From: CAISOG01 sp044375625
Lineage (GTDB): Bacteria > Pseudomonadota > Alphaproteobacteria > CAISOG01
NCBI GenBank assembly: GCA_044375625.1
Contig: JBILMH010000001.1
Coordinates: 11,292 to 75,291 of the forward strand
Reading direction: 5' to 3'
DNA: 64,000 nucleotides
Position 1 is the first letter of the stretch. Each line of letters starts with the position of its first letter. Made by a program: the position numbers and the translations under genes. The notes under the pieces were generated by a model. That model was not told the origin of the DNA and made no database searches. It saw only the letters and a program-made list of their open reading frames with translations. Below, in pieces: positions 17,143 to 26,217 of the stretch.

Positions 17143-17640
17143 GTGACCCCTATGACTGCTTTAGCCGATCTTGACCGCAAATTGCTTCGCCAGCTGGCCG
17201 AACTTATCAACGATACTGGCCTTTCAGAAATTGAGGTGCAGTCGGGCGATTTCCGCCTAAGGCTGGCCAAACAGATTACGGTGCAGGCCACGGTGCCCGT
17301 TGCTGCCCCTGCCGCTTCTGCCGTGGCGGTTCATGCGCCAGCGCCCGCTGCTGAGGCTGCTGCGGTTACAGCGGATCCCGCCAAGCCTGTGATTGGCCCC
17401 GACCATGTAGGCGCCGTGTTGTCGCCGATGGTGGGCACGGTCTATCTGGCTTCTGAGCCTACCTCACCGCCCTTTGTAAAGGTTGGCGATACGGTAGAGC
17501 AGGGACAAACCCTGTTAATTGTTGAGGCGATGAAGGTGATGAACCCGATTCAGGCGCCGCGTGCAGGCAAGGTCACGCACATCATGGTCACCAATGGTAT
17601 TCCGATTGAGTTCGGCGAGCTGTTGATGATTATTGAATAG
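17143..17640 (+). CDS. accB: Biotin carboxyl carrier protein of acetyl-CoA carboxylase
   Basis: AccB carries the biotin that shuttles carboxyl groups from AccC to the carboxyltransferase in the first step of fatty-acid synthesis. The N-terminal part (DRKLLRQLAELINDTGLSEIE) leads into an Ala/Pro-rich mobile linker, then the biotinyl domain. The biotin attachment site is K131 in VEAMKVMNPI (residues 127-136). Length, 165 residues, is normal. A second in-frame ATG at 17152 is an alternative start. It forms an operon with aroQ upstream and accC downstream (46-bp gap). Confidence 0.97.
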   Translation: MTPMTALADLDRKLLRQLAELINDTGLSEIEVQSGDFRLRLAKQITVQATVPVAAPAASAVAVHAPAPAAEAAAVTADPAKPVIGPDHVGAVLSPMVGTVYLASEPTSPPFVKVGDTVEQGQTLLIVEAMKVMNPIQAPRAGKVTHIMVTNGIPIEFGELLMIIE

Positions 17641-17686
17641 CATTAGCTTACGACAACGTACCGAACATTTTATTTAGGTTAGACGC

Positions 17687-19045
17687 ATGATTGCCAAACT
17701 TTTGATTGCCAACCGTGGGGAAATCGCCCTGCGTATCCATCGCGCCGCTAAGGAGCTGGGTATGGCAACCGTTGCCGTCCATTCCACCGCGGACGCCGAT
17801 GCCATGCATGTGCGGTTGGCGGATGAAAGCGTTTGCATCGGCCCCGCCGCCAGTAAGGATAGCTACCTGAATATGCCAGCGATCCTGTCGGCGGCCGCCA
17901 TCACGGGGGCGGATGCCATTCACCCTGGCATTGGCTTTTTAGCCGAAAATGCCCGCTTTGCGGAGATGGTGGAGGATCACGGCCTGATTTTTGTGGGGCC
18001 CAGCGCGGAACATATCCTGTTGATGGGCGATAAACTGACGGCTAAAGAGGCCGCAACCAAGCTGGGCATTCCGATTGTGCCGGGCACGCCCGAACCGGTG
18101 GAGGAGGATGCGGTGGCCTTAGCCTTTGCTGAGGAGGTTGGCTATCCCGTGCTGGTGAAGGCGGCTGGTGGCGGGGGCGGTAAGGGCATGAAGGTGGTGA
18201 TGACAGCTGAGGAAATGCCAGAATCGCTGTCGATTGCCCGTCGTGAGGCGCAAACCCATTTTGGCAACCCCGCGGTTTATATCGAAAAATACTTGCCCAG
18301 CCCGCGCCATATTGAGGTGCAGATTCTGGCCGATAAATTCGGCAACGCTGTCCATTTGGGGGAACGCGATTGCAGCCTGCAACGCCGCCACCAGAAGTTG
18401 TTGGAGGAGGCGCCTTCGCCCATCCTGACCCCTGAGCAGCGGGCAGAGCTGGGCACGCAATGCGTTAACGCGGTTAAGGAGCTGGGATACTACGGCGTCG
18501 GAACCTTTGAGTTTTTGTATCAGGATGGCCAGTTTTATTTCATCGAAATGAACACCAGGTTGCAGGTGGAACATCCCGTGACCGAGATGATCACCGGCAT
18601 TGATTTGGTGCGCCAACAGCTGTTGGTGGCGGCTGGTGAAAAACTGCCGTTCAAACAAAAGGATATTAAATTCACGGGGCACGCAATGGAATGCCGTTTG
18701 AACGCCGAAAACCCAATTAGCTTTGCCCCCCGTCCTGGCAAAATTAGCGATTACCATGCCCCTGGCGGCTTTGGGGTGCGGGTCGATTCGGCGCTGTACA
18801 ACGGCTATAGGGTGCCCTCCCACTACGACAGTTTGGTCGCCAAGCTGATCGTCCACGGCAATGACCGCGCCACCTGCGTCGATCGGCTAAAGCGGGCATT
18901 GGGCGAATTTGTGATTCTGGGGATTGAAACCACGCTGCCGCTGTTCCAACGGCTGTTGGAGGATCCCGACTTCCTGGCCAGCAATTTTGATGTTAAATGG
19001 TTGGAGGGCTTCGTCGCCGAACTTCAGGAGAAAAAGGCGGCTTAG
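17687..19045 (+). CDS. accC: Biotin carboxylase subunit of acetyl-CoA carboxylase
   Basis: AccC uses ATP and bicarbonate to carboxylate the biotin of AccB. The 452 residues show the biotin carboxylase N-domain (LLIANRGEIALRIHRAAKEL), the ATP-grasp glycine loop KAAGGGGGKGMKVV, the ERDCSLQRRHQK segment and the catalytic FIEMNTRLQVEHPVTEMI motif, all intact. Length is normal. In many alphaproteobacteria aat follows directly; here an AT-rich two-gene cassette lies between accC and aat, beginning 32 bp after the accC stop. Confidence 0.97.
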   Translation: MIAKLLIANRGEIALRIHRAAKELGMATVAVHSTADADAMHVRLADESVCIGPAASKDSYLNMPAILSAAAITGADAIHPGIGFLAENARFAEMVEDHGLIFVGPSAEHILLMGDKLTAKEAATKLGIPIVPGTPEPVEEDAVALAFAEEVGYPVLVKAAGGGGGKGMKVVMTAEEMPESLSIARREAQTHFGNPAVYIEKYLPSPRHIEVQILADKFGNAVHLGERDCSLQRRHQKLLEEAPSPILTPEQRAELGTQCVNAVKELGYYGVGTFEFLYQDGQFYFIEMNTRLQVEHPVTEMITGIDLVRQQLLVAAGEKLPFKQKDIKFTGHAMECRLNAENPISFAPRPGKISDYHAPGGFGVRVDSALYNGYRVPSHYDSLVAKLIVHGNDRATCVDRLKRALGEFVILGIETTLPLFQRLLEDPDFLASNFDVKWLEGFVAELQEKKAA

Positions 19046-19077
19046 ATATTTGAAAAATTTTTGAAGGACGGCTGATT

Positions 19078-20259
19078 ATGACCAGAAAAGAGCTCGAAAA
19101 GCTTTTACAGGCTGGTGAGTCTAATAAAATTGAGTTCAAAAGCAGATTCACTAAAGACAACAAATTGCCTCAGACAATTTGCGCATTTGCTAATAATCTA
19201 GATGGTGATGGCAAACCTGGATATATCATTATTGGCATCAATAATGATAAAACATTTAGTGGATTGCGTGATACCGATCAAATACAAACGACAATTGCTG
19301 AATATCGTTCAAACGCTAACATTAATCCGTTGCCATCTATAAGTGTACAACTCATCTCATGTGACGAGGGTGATGTGCTGGTAGTAAAAGTAGAGCCTTC
19401 ATCAACCCCACCTCTACGCTATGAAGGGGTGGTATGGGTTAGAACGGGATCCAGCACTAGGAGGGCAAATCCAGAAGATGAACGTCGGCTTTCAGAGAAA
19501 CGAACATCTTTGACAAAAACTTTTGACGCTGAGCCATGTAGAGATGCTTCTGTTGATGATCTAGCATTGCGCTTGTTTGATGAGTATCGCGGGCACGCAG
19601 TCAATTCTAGCGTTATAGCCGAGAATCATCGAAGTACCGATGAAAAATTAGCCTCTTTAAGTTTTTTTGATTTGAAAAATCAATGTCCGACTTATGCAGG
19701 GATATTATTATTTGGCACCAATATTCGGAATTTTTTACCAGGAGCTTATGTGCAATTTCTAAAGTTTTCAGGTAGTGATATTTCGGATCAACCAGAAGAC
19801 ATAGATGAAATCAATGGAGATTTAAGGACGCTTGTTGACAGAGTTTATGAGAAAATTCGTTCACATAATCGTGTTTCTCTGGTCAAAGGTGAACGTTTTG
19901 TAGAGAAGAATGTTCCAGAATATCCCGAATCTTCTCTGCGAGAATTTTTGAATAATGCTATTATACATCGTGATTATCAATCAAATACTCCAATTCGGTT
20001 TTATTGGTATGAAGATCGCATAGAAATTTCAAGTCCTGGTGGTCTTTATCCTCCTGTAACTTATGATAAAATTGAAAAAAGGACTGGCTATAGAAATCCA
20101 ATTGTTGCAAATGCGATGAAAGAGCTGGGGTATGTCGAAAAATTTGGCCGTGGCATTCAGACTGCTCAAAAAGCACTGCAGGATAATGGTAACCCAGCAG
20201 CAGAGATTGCAAGAGAAGAAGGGTTTTTTCAGGTGACAATTTATAGGCGGGAATCATGA
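19078..20259 (+). CDS. AlbA_2 (Schlafen-type) domain plus GHKL ATPase-like protein
   Basis: A 393-residue protein with two recognisable domains. Residues about 12-125 form an AlbA_2/Schlafen divergent AAA-like fold, with the signature E14-x4-E19-x-K21 (GESNKIEFKSRF), then ICAFANNL and GYIIIGINND. Residues about 280-380 are a HATPase_c_4 (GHKL) domain with the N-box SLREFLNNAIIHRDY, a DRIEISSPGGL motif and EKFGRGIQTAQ. Proteins of this build are putative nucleic-acid-binding ATPases, many annotated as transcription regulators and some found in defence islands. A good AAGGACG box precedes the ATG. The gene is much AT-richer than accC or aat, and its stop overlaps the next ATG by 4 bp. Its function is not established. 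Confidence 0.85.
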   Translation: MTRKELEKLLQAGESNKIEFKSRFTKDNKLPQTICAFANNLDGDGKPGYIIIGINNDKTFSGLRDTDQIQTTIAEYRSNANINPLPSISVQLISCDEGDVLVVKVEPSSTPPLRYEGVVWVRTGSSTRRANPEDERRLSEKRTSLTKTFDAEPCRDASVDDLALRLFDEYRGHAVNSSVIAENHRSTDEKLASLSFFDLKNQCPTYAGILLFGTNIRNFLPGAYVQFLKFSGSDISDQPEDIDEINGDLRTLVDRVYEKIRSHNRVSLVKGERFVEKNVPEYPESSLREFLNNAIIHRDYQSNTPIRFYWYEDRIEISSPGGLYPPVTYDKIEKRTGYRNPIVANAMKELGYVEKFGRGIQTAQKALQDNGNPAAEIAREEGFFQVTIYRRES

Positions 20260-21293
20260 AGATTGTTGCATTTTTTAACAACAAAGGTGGGGTAGGTAAA
20301 ACAACCCTTGTTTACCATTTAGCCTGGATGTTTTCGCGTAAAAAAATTAAGACACTGGCGGTTGATTTGGATCCGCAAGCTAATCTGACGGCTATGTTTC
20401 TGAAGGAGGAACAATTAGGAGAAATTTGGCCAGATGGTGAGCATCCTAAAACCATTTATGGTGCTATCCGTCCGCTTACCAAGGGAACTGGTGATGTTCT
20501 TGATAATCCGCATGTGGAAGAAATACCAGATGTTATTCTCGATATTCTACATGTGGAAGAAATAGCGGAGTCTTCTTTAGGTTTAATTCCTGGAGATCTA
20601 GGGTTATCGCTTTTTGAAGATAAATTGTCAGAATCTTGGCCTAAATGTCATAATGGAGATGAGTCAGCTTTTCGCACCATGACGGCTTTTTACCGTATTA
20701 TTGAAAAAGCTGCTAAAGGATATGATTTGGTGCTGGTTGATATAGGTCCGAATTTGGGAGCAATCAACCGATCCGCTCTTATTTCCTGCGACCACGTTGT
20801 GTTGCCCTTGGCGGCGGATTTGTATTCGTTGCAAGGACTAAAAAACTTAGGGCCAACGTTGCGAAGTTGGCGCAAGACCTGGGGGGAGTTAAAGTCTAAA
20901 GCTCCAGGTGATTTGTCATATCCTAGTGGCGATATGAAACCAGCTGGATATGTGGTGATGCAACATGGCGCCAGAAAGGATCGTCCAGTTAAGGCTTACG
21001 ATCGTTGGATGGCCAAAATTCCTGAAGTCTATCGGAAGTTTATTTTGGCCGAAGAAAACCCTAACGAGACCATAACCGTTAACGACGATCCGTATAAATT
21101 GGCTACACTTAAGCACTATCACAGCTTAATGCCATTGGCACAGCAGTCACATAAGCCAATGTTTGATTTGAAACCTGCTGATGGAGCCATTGGTTCTCAT
21201 GTTGAGTCAGTACAGGGTTGTTATCGCGATTTTGAAGCTTTGGCGAAAAGATTGGCACAAGAGATCGAATTGGTATGGCCAGATGGTGCCTAG
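20256..21293 (+). CDS. ParA/MinD-type ATPase coupled to the AlbA_2 protein
   Basis: A 345-residue P-loop ATPase of the ParA family. It has a deviant Walker A K10-GGVGKTT with both lysines (K10 and K15), the switch region LAVDLDPQANLTAMF and a Walker B-like LVLVDIGPNLGAINRSAL. A long C-terminal part (about residues 215-345) is beyond the usual ParA core. A short repeated string, HVEEI, occurs around residues 89 and 105 within an insert. No parB or centromere-like repeats are nearby, so plasmid partition is unlikely. The ATG lies inside the stop overlap of the upstream gene, implying coupled expression. Composition is AT-rich at the 5' end. It ends 18 bp before aat. Confidence 0.85.
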   Translation: MKIVAFFNNKGGVGKTTLVYHLAWMFSRKKIKTLAVDLDPQANLTAMFLKEEQLGEIWPDGEHPKTIYGAIRPLTKGTGDVLDNPHVEEIPDVILDILHVEEIAESSLGLIPGDLGLSLFEDKLSESWPKCHNGDESAFRTMTAFYRIIEKAAKGYDLVLVDIGPNLGAINRSALISCDHVVLPLAADLYSLQGLKNLGPTLRSWRKTWGELKSKAPGDLSYPSGDMKPAGYVVMQHGARKDRPVKAYDRWMAKIPEVYRKFILAEENPNETITVNDDPYKLATLKHYHSLMPLAQQSHKPMFDLKPADGAIGSHVESVQGCYRDFEALAKRLAQEIELVWPDGA

Positions 21294-21311
21294 TATTGAG
21301 TTATAACCCCC

Positions 21312-21914
21312 ATGCCCATTTCTGACCAAAGCTTGCTGTTGCATGCCTATCGTCGTGGGTTTTTCCCAATGGCTAAGGGGCGGGAGGAGTCAGAGATTTA
21401 TTGGGTTGCCCCCGATCGGCGCGGCATCATTCCGTTGGATAGCTTCCACATTCCGCACAGCCTGCGCAAATTTCTGAAGCACAGCGGCTTTCACTACAGC
21501 ATCAATCAGGCGTTTGAGACGGTGTTGTTATCCTGCGCTGCGCCGCGCGCAAAACAGCCCGACAGTTGGATTAACCCGGCGATTGCCGCCCTGTATCGGG
21601 ATCTTTGGCAGCGCGGCTTTGCCCATAGTGTAGAGGTTTGGCAGGGGGCGGTGGGGGAACAGCTGGTCGGTGGGTTATACGGCGTGGCGATGGGGGCGGC
21701 GTTTTTTGGCGAAAGCATGTTTAGCCGTCAAACCAATGCCAGCAAGGCGGCGTTGGTAGAGCTGGTACGGCACCTAAACGAACGCGGATTTCGCCTGTTG
21801 GATGCCCAATTCTATACCCCCCATTTAGGGCAGTTCGGCGCGCAGGAAATTGACCAGGCCGACTATCTGGTTCTGTTGGACGACGCCTTAGCCCGTGACG
21901 CACGTTTTGTTTAG
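21312..21914 (+). CDS. aat: Leucyl/phenylalanyl-tRNA-protein transferase
   Basis: Aat adds Leu or Phe from aminoacyl-tRNA to proteins with N-terminal Arg or Lys, creating degrons recognised by ClpS. The 200 residues hold the family motifs LLHAYRRGFFPMA, YWVAPDRRGIIPL, QRGFAHSVEVWQ, LVGGLYGVAMGAAFFGESMFS and LLDAQFYTPHLGQFGA. Length is normal for alphaproteobacterial Aat. No clear ribosome site precedes the ATG, so translation may depend on coupling with the upstream cassette, or the original leader was lost on insertion. Together with clpS-clpA it completes an N-degron route. Confidence 0.96.
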   Translation: MPISDQSLLLHAYRRGFFPMAKGREESEIYWVAPDRRGIIPLDSFHIPHSLRKFLKHSGFHYSINQAFETVLLSCAAPRAKQPDSWINPAIAALYRDLWQRGFAHSVEVWQGAVGEQLVGGLYGVAMGAAFFGESMFSRQTNASKAALVELVRHLNERGFRLLDAQFYTPHLGQFGAQEIDQADYLVLLDDALARDARFV

Positions 21915-22045
21915 GGGAAATGCTCTGAATCGCCCCACAGCATGGGTGACAAGTTGGCGGTTTGGCGTATCATGAGGGCGATTGAACCGCTATAGTCATT
22001 CCACTTTAAAAATCTACAGTGCTGCAAATGTCACGATCTCTGTGA

Positions 22046-22083
22046 TACGGTGCTCATGTACGTCCGTGTACGCTCCGCTCCGT
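22046..22083. repeat. Palindromic intergenic element upstream of mfd
   Basis: Imperfect inverted repeat around a TC centre: GTACG pairs with CGTGTAC, extending through G-U pairs and mismatches to outer ACGG/CCGT ends. It lies in the 244-bp spacer between aat and mfd. It looks like a REP-type element, but only one copy was noticed in this window, so repeat status is unproven. Confidence 0.3.
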
Positions 22084-22158
22084 TTCTCGACCTCGTAACA
22101 TTTTCGCAGGCTGTATATTTCTAAATTGGAACAACTATAAAACCCATACGTCCCGCCG

Positions 22159-25100
22159 ATGAAGCCCGCCGCCAACGCCCTATCCATGACCAATGCCGCC
22201 ATTAAGGCCACAGGCCAGCCCCCCTTAACGCCAGGGCAGGCGGTCACCCTGTACGCCGCACCGCAGGGTTATCGCGCCCTACAGCTGGCTGGGTGGCAGC
22301 GGGCATCCCCTGGCCGCTGGCTGGTGGTGACGGCGGATGAACGGGGCGTAGCCAGCTGGGCGGCGGATTTGGCGGTGGTTGCGCCGGATCTGACGGTGCT
22401 GACCCTGCCCGCCTGGGACTGCCTGCCCTATGATCGCAGCCCCCCGCACGCGGCGGTGATGGGGCAACGGCTGGCCACCCTGCATCAGTTGCAGGCTGAC
22501 CCCGCCCGCTCCACGATAGTGTTAGCCCCTGTGGCGGCGTTGTTGCAGCGGGTGTTGCCCGCCACCGAGCTGGCCAAGTTGGTCTTTCCGTTGAAAACAG
22601 GAGCGTTGCTGAACCGCGACAACCTGCTGCGCTGGATGAATGACCAGGGTTATGAGCGGATGGAAACCGTGCGGGAACCTGGACAATACGCGGTGCGCGG
22701 CGGTCTGTTGGATCTGTTTGCGCCCGCGGGGGATCAGGCCTTGCGCCTGGACTTTTTCGGGGCGGAGCTGGAACGGTTGCGGCGCTTTGACCCGCTGAGC
22801 CAACGCAGCCTGGGTGAGGTGGAGGAGGCGTTGCTGCTGCCCGCCAGCGAGATAAGCCTGAACGAGGCGACCATCCGACGATTCCGCGATAACTACCGCG
22901 CGACCTTTGGCGCGGCCGCCCTGCATGACCCGCTGTATCTGGCGATTACTGAGGGGCGACGGTTTAGTGGCGCCGAACACTGGTTGCCGCTGTTTTACGA
23001 TCATCTGGCCAGCCCGCTGAGCTATTTTGGCGCGGACACCCGAGTGGTGATGGAGGAGGAGGCGTTGCCGCGTGGCCAGGCCTTTTTGCAAAGCGTGCAG
23101 GAATACGCCGCCGCCCGTCGGCAGCATGCCCGCACCGGTGACACCCCCTATCGCCCGCTGGCGGAGGAGTTGTTGTACCTGAAGGCGGCGGAGTGGCAGC
23201 AAGATTTAACCCGATACCCGCTGGGGCAATGGCTGGCGCGGGAACGCCTGCCTACGCATCTGCCAGGCCTTGCGGAGCAGCAACATTGGTCAGTGGGCGG
23301 TGAGCAGGGCTATAATTTTGTGACCATCCGCCAGGATGCCGCGCAAAACCTGCTGGCCAAGGTGGTGGACTATATCCAGGCCGAATGGGCGGCGGGGCAG
23401 GCCGTCATCCTGACTTGCTATTCTGAGGGCAGCAGCCAACGGTTAAGCCAACTGCTGCGGGAGGCTGGCTTAACCAACCTGCGCCCCGCACCGACTTGGC
23501 CAGACCAGCCCCAGCCGCAATTGTTGGAGCTGGTGCAATGGCCGTTGGCGGCGGGGTTCCGCAGCGAAGGGCTGACCGTTATTTCCGAGGCCGACATTTT
23601 TGGTGAGCGGTTGGGTGCCAGCCCAAGCCGTAGCCGTGGCCGTCGGGCGGAGCATTTTATCCGCGACCTGACCGCCCTGCTGCCAGGTGATTTGGTGGTG
23701 CATGCCGATCACGGTATCGGAAAATTTGAAGGCCTGACGATGATCAGCGCGGGTGGGGTGCGCCACGATTGCCTGTGCCTTATCTACGCCGACAACGCGA
23801 AGCTGTATCTGCCGGTTGAGAATTTGGAGTTGCTAAGCCGTTTCGGGGGGGAGGAGGCCGCCGCGGGCGTCGCCCTGGATCGCCTGGGCGGGGCAGCCTG
23901 GCAAGCGCGTAAGGCGCGGGTGAAGAAACGCCTGATGGAAATGGCGGGGCAGCTGATTCAAACGGCGGCCAGCCGCGCGATGGCGCAGGCGCCCGAAATT
24001 GCCCCTGACCAGACCGCCTATCAGGCCTTCTGCGCCCGCTTTCCCTATGCGGAGACCGAGGATCAGGAGCAGGCGATTGCTGATGTGCTGGCCGATTTGG
24101 CGGCGGGTAAGGCAATGGATAGGCTGGTTTGCGGCGATGTCGGCTTTGGCAAGACTGAGGTGGCGTTGCGGGCAGCCTGCGCCGTGGCGCTGTCGGGTTG
24201 GCAGGTGGCGGTGGTGGCGCCAACCACCCTGTTGGTGCGCCAACATGCCGCCAATTTTACCAACCGTTTTGCTGGCCTGCCCGTCCGCCTGGGCGCGCTG
24301 TCCCGCCTGACCCCCGCGGCGGTGGCGACCGACACCAAAAAAGCCTTGGCCAGTGGGCAGGTCGATGTGGTAATCGGCACCCACGCCCTGCTGAGCAAGT
24401 CGATGAATTTTGCCCGCCTTGGTCTGGTCATTGTGGATGAGGAGCAGCATTTTGGCGTGGCGCAGAAGGAGCGGTTGAAGGAGTTGCAGGCGGGCGTTCA
24501 CGTCCTGACCCTGACCGCGACGCCGATTCCCCGCACGTTGCAGCTGGCTTTGTCGGGGGTGCGCGACCTAAGCCTGATCACCACCCCGCCCGTTGATCGT
24601 CTGGCGGTGGAAACCCATGTGATGCCGTTTGACCCCGTGGTGCTGCGTGAAGCCCTGCTGCACGAATACCATCGCGGCGGCCAAAGCTTTTTTGTGGTGC
24701 CGCGCATTGAGGATCTGCCCAAGTTGCAGGAGGAGTTGGCCGAATTGGTGCCAGAGATCAAAATTGCCGTCGCCCATGGCGGCCTAAGCGCGGGCGATCT
24801 GGAGGCGGTGATGGGGCAATTCCTGGATCGTCGTGCCGACCTGTTGCTGTGTACTCATATTATTGAATCGGGGCTGGATATTCCGCACGCCAACACCATC
24901 ATCATCCACCGCGCCGATCGTTTCGGCCTGTCGCAACTGTACCAGCTGCGCGGGCGGGTAGGGCGGGGCAAGGTGCGCGGCTATGCCTATCTCACCCTGC
25001 CGGCGGGGCAGGTGGTGACCGAATCCGCCACCCGCAGGTTGCAGGTGATGGCGGGACTGGATCAACTGGGCGCGGGATTCCAACTGGCCAGCCATGATTT

Positions 25101-25755
25101 GGATATTCGCGGTGCGGGCAATCTGTTGGGCGATGAACAGTCGGGGCAGATCCGTGAGGTGGGGATTGAGCTGTATCAGCAGATGTTGGCCGACGCGGTG
25201 GCAACGGTTAAGGCGGGCGGTACAGCGGGCGGCGGCGATGGGGCAGCAACCCAGCCGCAGGGTCAGGATTGGACGCCCACCATTCAAATCAGCGATACCG
25301 CCCTGTTTATCCCAGAGGACTATATTGGCGATTTGAATCTGCGCCTGCAAATCTATCGCCGCCTGGCGGATCTGGCCACCACGGCGGAGGTGGAGGCGAT
25401 GGCGGTGGAGCTGATCGACCGTTTCGGCAAGTTGCCGGCGCAGGTGGACAATTTGTTGCAGCTGCTGATCATCAAACAACACTGCAAGACGTTGAATATT
25501 GATCGGTTGGAGGCGGGGCCAAAGGCGGTTGTGCTGTCCTTCCACAACCATCAATGCCCCAACCCAACCGCGTTGGTGCAGATGATTGCCAGTGACCCGA
25601 TTCGGTTTAAGCTGCGCCCTGATCAGCGCCTGGTGTACAGCCTGGGTGGATCCCTGACCCAACTAAGCGCCCTGGCCGCCTGTCAACACGTCTTGGCGCG
25701 GCTGGCGAAACTGGCGGAGCCAATCCTAAATGCGCAGGCAGTTCAACAACGATAA
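22159..25755 (+). CDS. mfd: Mfd, transcription-repair coupling factor
   Basis: Mfd removes stalled RNA polymerase from damaged template DNA and recruits UvrA. In order, the 1198 residues contain the UvrB-like N-terminal module (about 30-430), the CarD-like RNA-polymerase-interacting domain (LLPGDLVVHADHGIGKFEGL), the RecG-like translocase with Walker A GDVGFGKT at 659-666 and DEEQ box at 760-763, the TATPIPRTL motif III, the RGRVGRG motif VI, and the C-terminal TRCF domain. The first in-frame ATG is at 22159; 22186 (MTNAAIK) is an alternative. Length slightly exceeds the E. coli protein (1148). It converges with the zinc-ribbon gene 6 bp downstream. Confidence 0.97.
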   Translation: MKPAANALSMTNAAIKATGQPPLTPGQAVTLYAAPQGYRALQLAGWQRASPGRWLVVTADERGVASWAADLAVVAPDLTVLTLPAWDCLPYDRSPPHAAVMGQRLATLHQLQADPARSTIVLAPVAALLQRVLPATELAKLVFPLKTGALLNRDNLLRWMNDQGYERMETVREPGQYAVRGGLLDLFAPAGDQALRLDFFGAELERLRRFDPLSQRSLGEVEEALLLPASEISLNEATIRRFRDNYRATFGAAALHDPLYLAITEGRRFSGAEHWLPLFYDHLASPLSYFGADTRVVMEEEALPRGQAFLQSVQEYAAARRQHARTGDTPYRPLAEELLYLKAAEWQQDLTRYPLGQWLARERLPTHLPGLAEQQHWSVGGEQGYNFVTIRQDAAQNLLAKVVDYIQAEWAAGQAVILTCYSEGSSQRLSQLLREAGLTNLRPAPTWPDQPQPQLLELVQWPLAAGFRSEGLTVISEADIFGERLGASPSRSRGRRAEHFIRDLTALLPGDLVVHADHGIGKFEGLTMISAGGVRHDCLCLIYADNAKLYLPVENLELLSRFGGEEAAAGVALDRLGGAAWQARKARVKKRLMEMAGQLIQTAASRAMAQAPEIAPDQTAYQAFCARFPYAETEDQEQAIADVLADLAAGKAMDRLVCGDVGFGKTEVALRAACAVALSGWQVAVVAPTTLLVRQHAANFTNRFAGLPVRLGALSRLTPAAVATDTKKALASGQVDVVIGTHALLSKSMNFARLGLVIVDEEQHFGVAQKERLKELQAGVHVLTLTATPIPRTLQLALSGVRDLSLITTPPVDRLAVETHVMPFDPVVLREALLHEYHRGGQSFFVVPRIEDLPKLQEELAELVPEIKIAVAHGGLSAGDLEAVMGQFLDRRADLLLCTHIIESGLDIPHANTIIIHRADRFGLSQLYQLRGRVGRGKVRGYAYLTLPAGQVVTESATRRLQVMAGLDQLGAGFQLASHDLDIRGAGNLLGDEQSGQIREVGIELYQQMLADAVATVKAGGTAGGGDGAATQPQGQDWTPTIQISDTALFIPEDYIGDLNLRLQIYRRLADLATTAEVEAMAVELIDRFGKLPAQVDNLLQLLIIKQHCKTLNIDRLEAGPKAVVLSFHNHQCPNPTALVQMIASDPIRFKLRPDQRLVYSLGGSLTQLSALAACQHVLARLAKLAEPILNAQAVQQR

Positions 25756-25761
25756 GCTGGA

Positions 25762-26169
25762 TTAAAACTTTCGCTTTGCCCACCCAAAAACCCCATAGCG
25801 TAGTAGGGCGCGGGCGTTGTGAAGGACGCTAACGGGGCGTTTTACAATCGCATCCTGGAACAGGGCGATGGCGGGGCGATTTTCCCTTTGGTAAATATAT
25901 CCAATCCCCAACATCAATCCGCAGTGGCGGCAGACCAGCTTTTTATCGGTGGCGAATTCCTGGGCAAATTCCTGGATAAGATTGGGCGACAATTCCTGTG
26001 CCGACCTGTCCATCATCACGCGATCTAGGTACAGTCGGCGCAGCGATCCAAAGCCGTCTTTTTGATACAGGCACAGCGTTGTGGCGCAGCATCGGCAGGT
26101 TATTGTGTAGAACCGAAAAACGCCGCGGCGATTGGCCAAAAACGAATCGCGCTTTGCCACTGCCATCAT
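25762..26169 (-). CDS. Zinc-ribbon-like protein of unknown function
   Basis: A 135-residue protein with two cysteine pairs, C25-x2-C28 (TCRCCATTL) and C80-x2-C83 (VCRHCGLMLG), spaced as in a zinc ribbon. Between them is LYQKDGFGSLRRLYLDRVM, a pattern I associate with a family of small uncharacterised bacterial zinc-ribbon proteins. The region after the second pair (IYQRENRPAIALFQDAIVK) also fits that family. It lies 48 bp downstream of recA on the same strand and may be co-transcribed with it; it converges with mfd. An SOS or repair role is suggested only by position. Start may be either of the first two ATGs. Confidence 0.65.
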   Translation of the reverse strand: MMAVAKRDSFLANRRGVFRFYTITCRCCATTLCLYQKDGFGSLRRLYLDRVMMDRSAQELSPNLIQEFAQEFATDKKLVCRHCGLMLGIGYIYQRENRPAIALFQDAIVKRPVSVLHNARALLRYGVFGWAKRKF

Positions 26170-26217
26170 GGGCTATCACACCTATCACACTTAGCACACC
26201 ATTTTGCGCAAAGGCCG

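Noticed and set aside
20256..21293. Plasmid or integrated-element partition locus
   Set aside because: There is no parB, no iterated centromere-like repeats and no replication gene nearby; flanks are chromosomal housekeeping genes.
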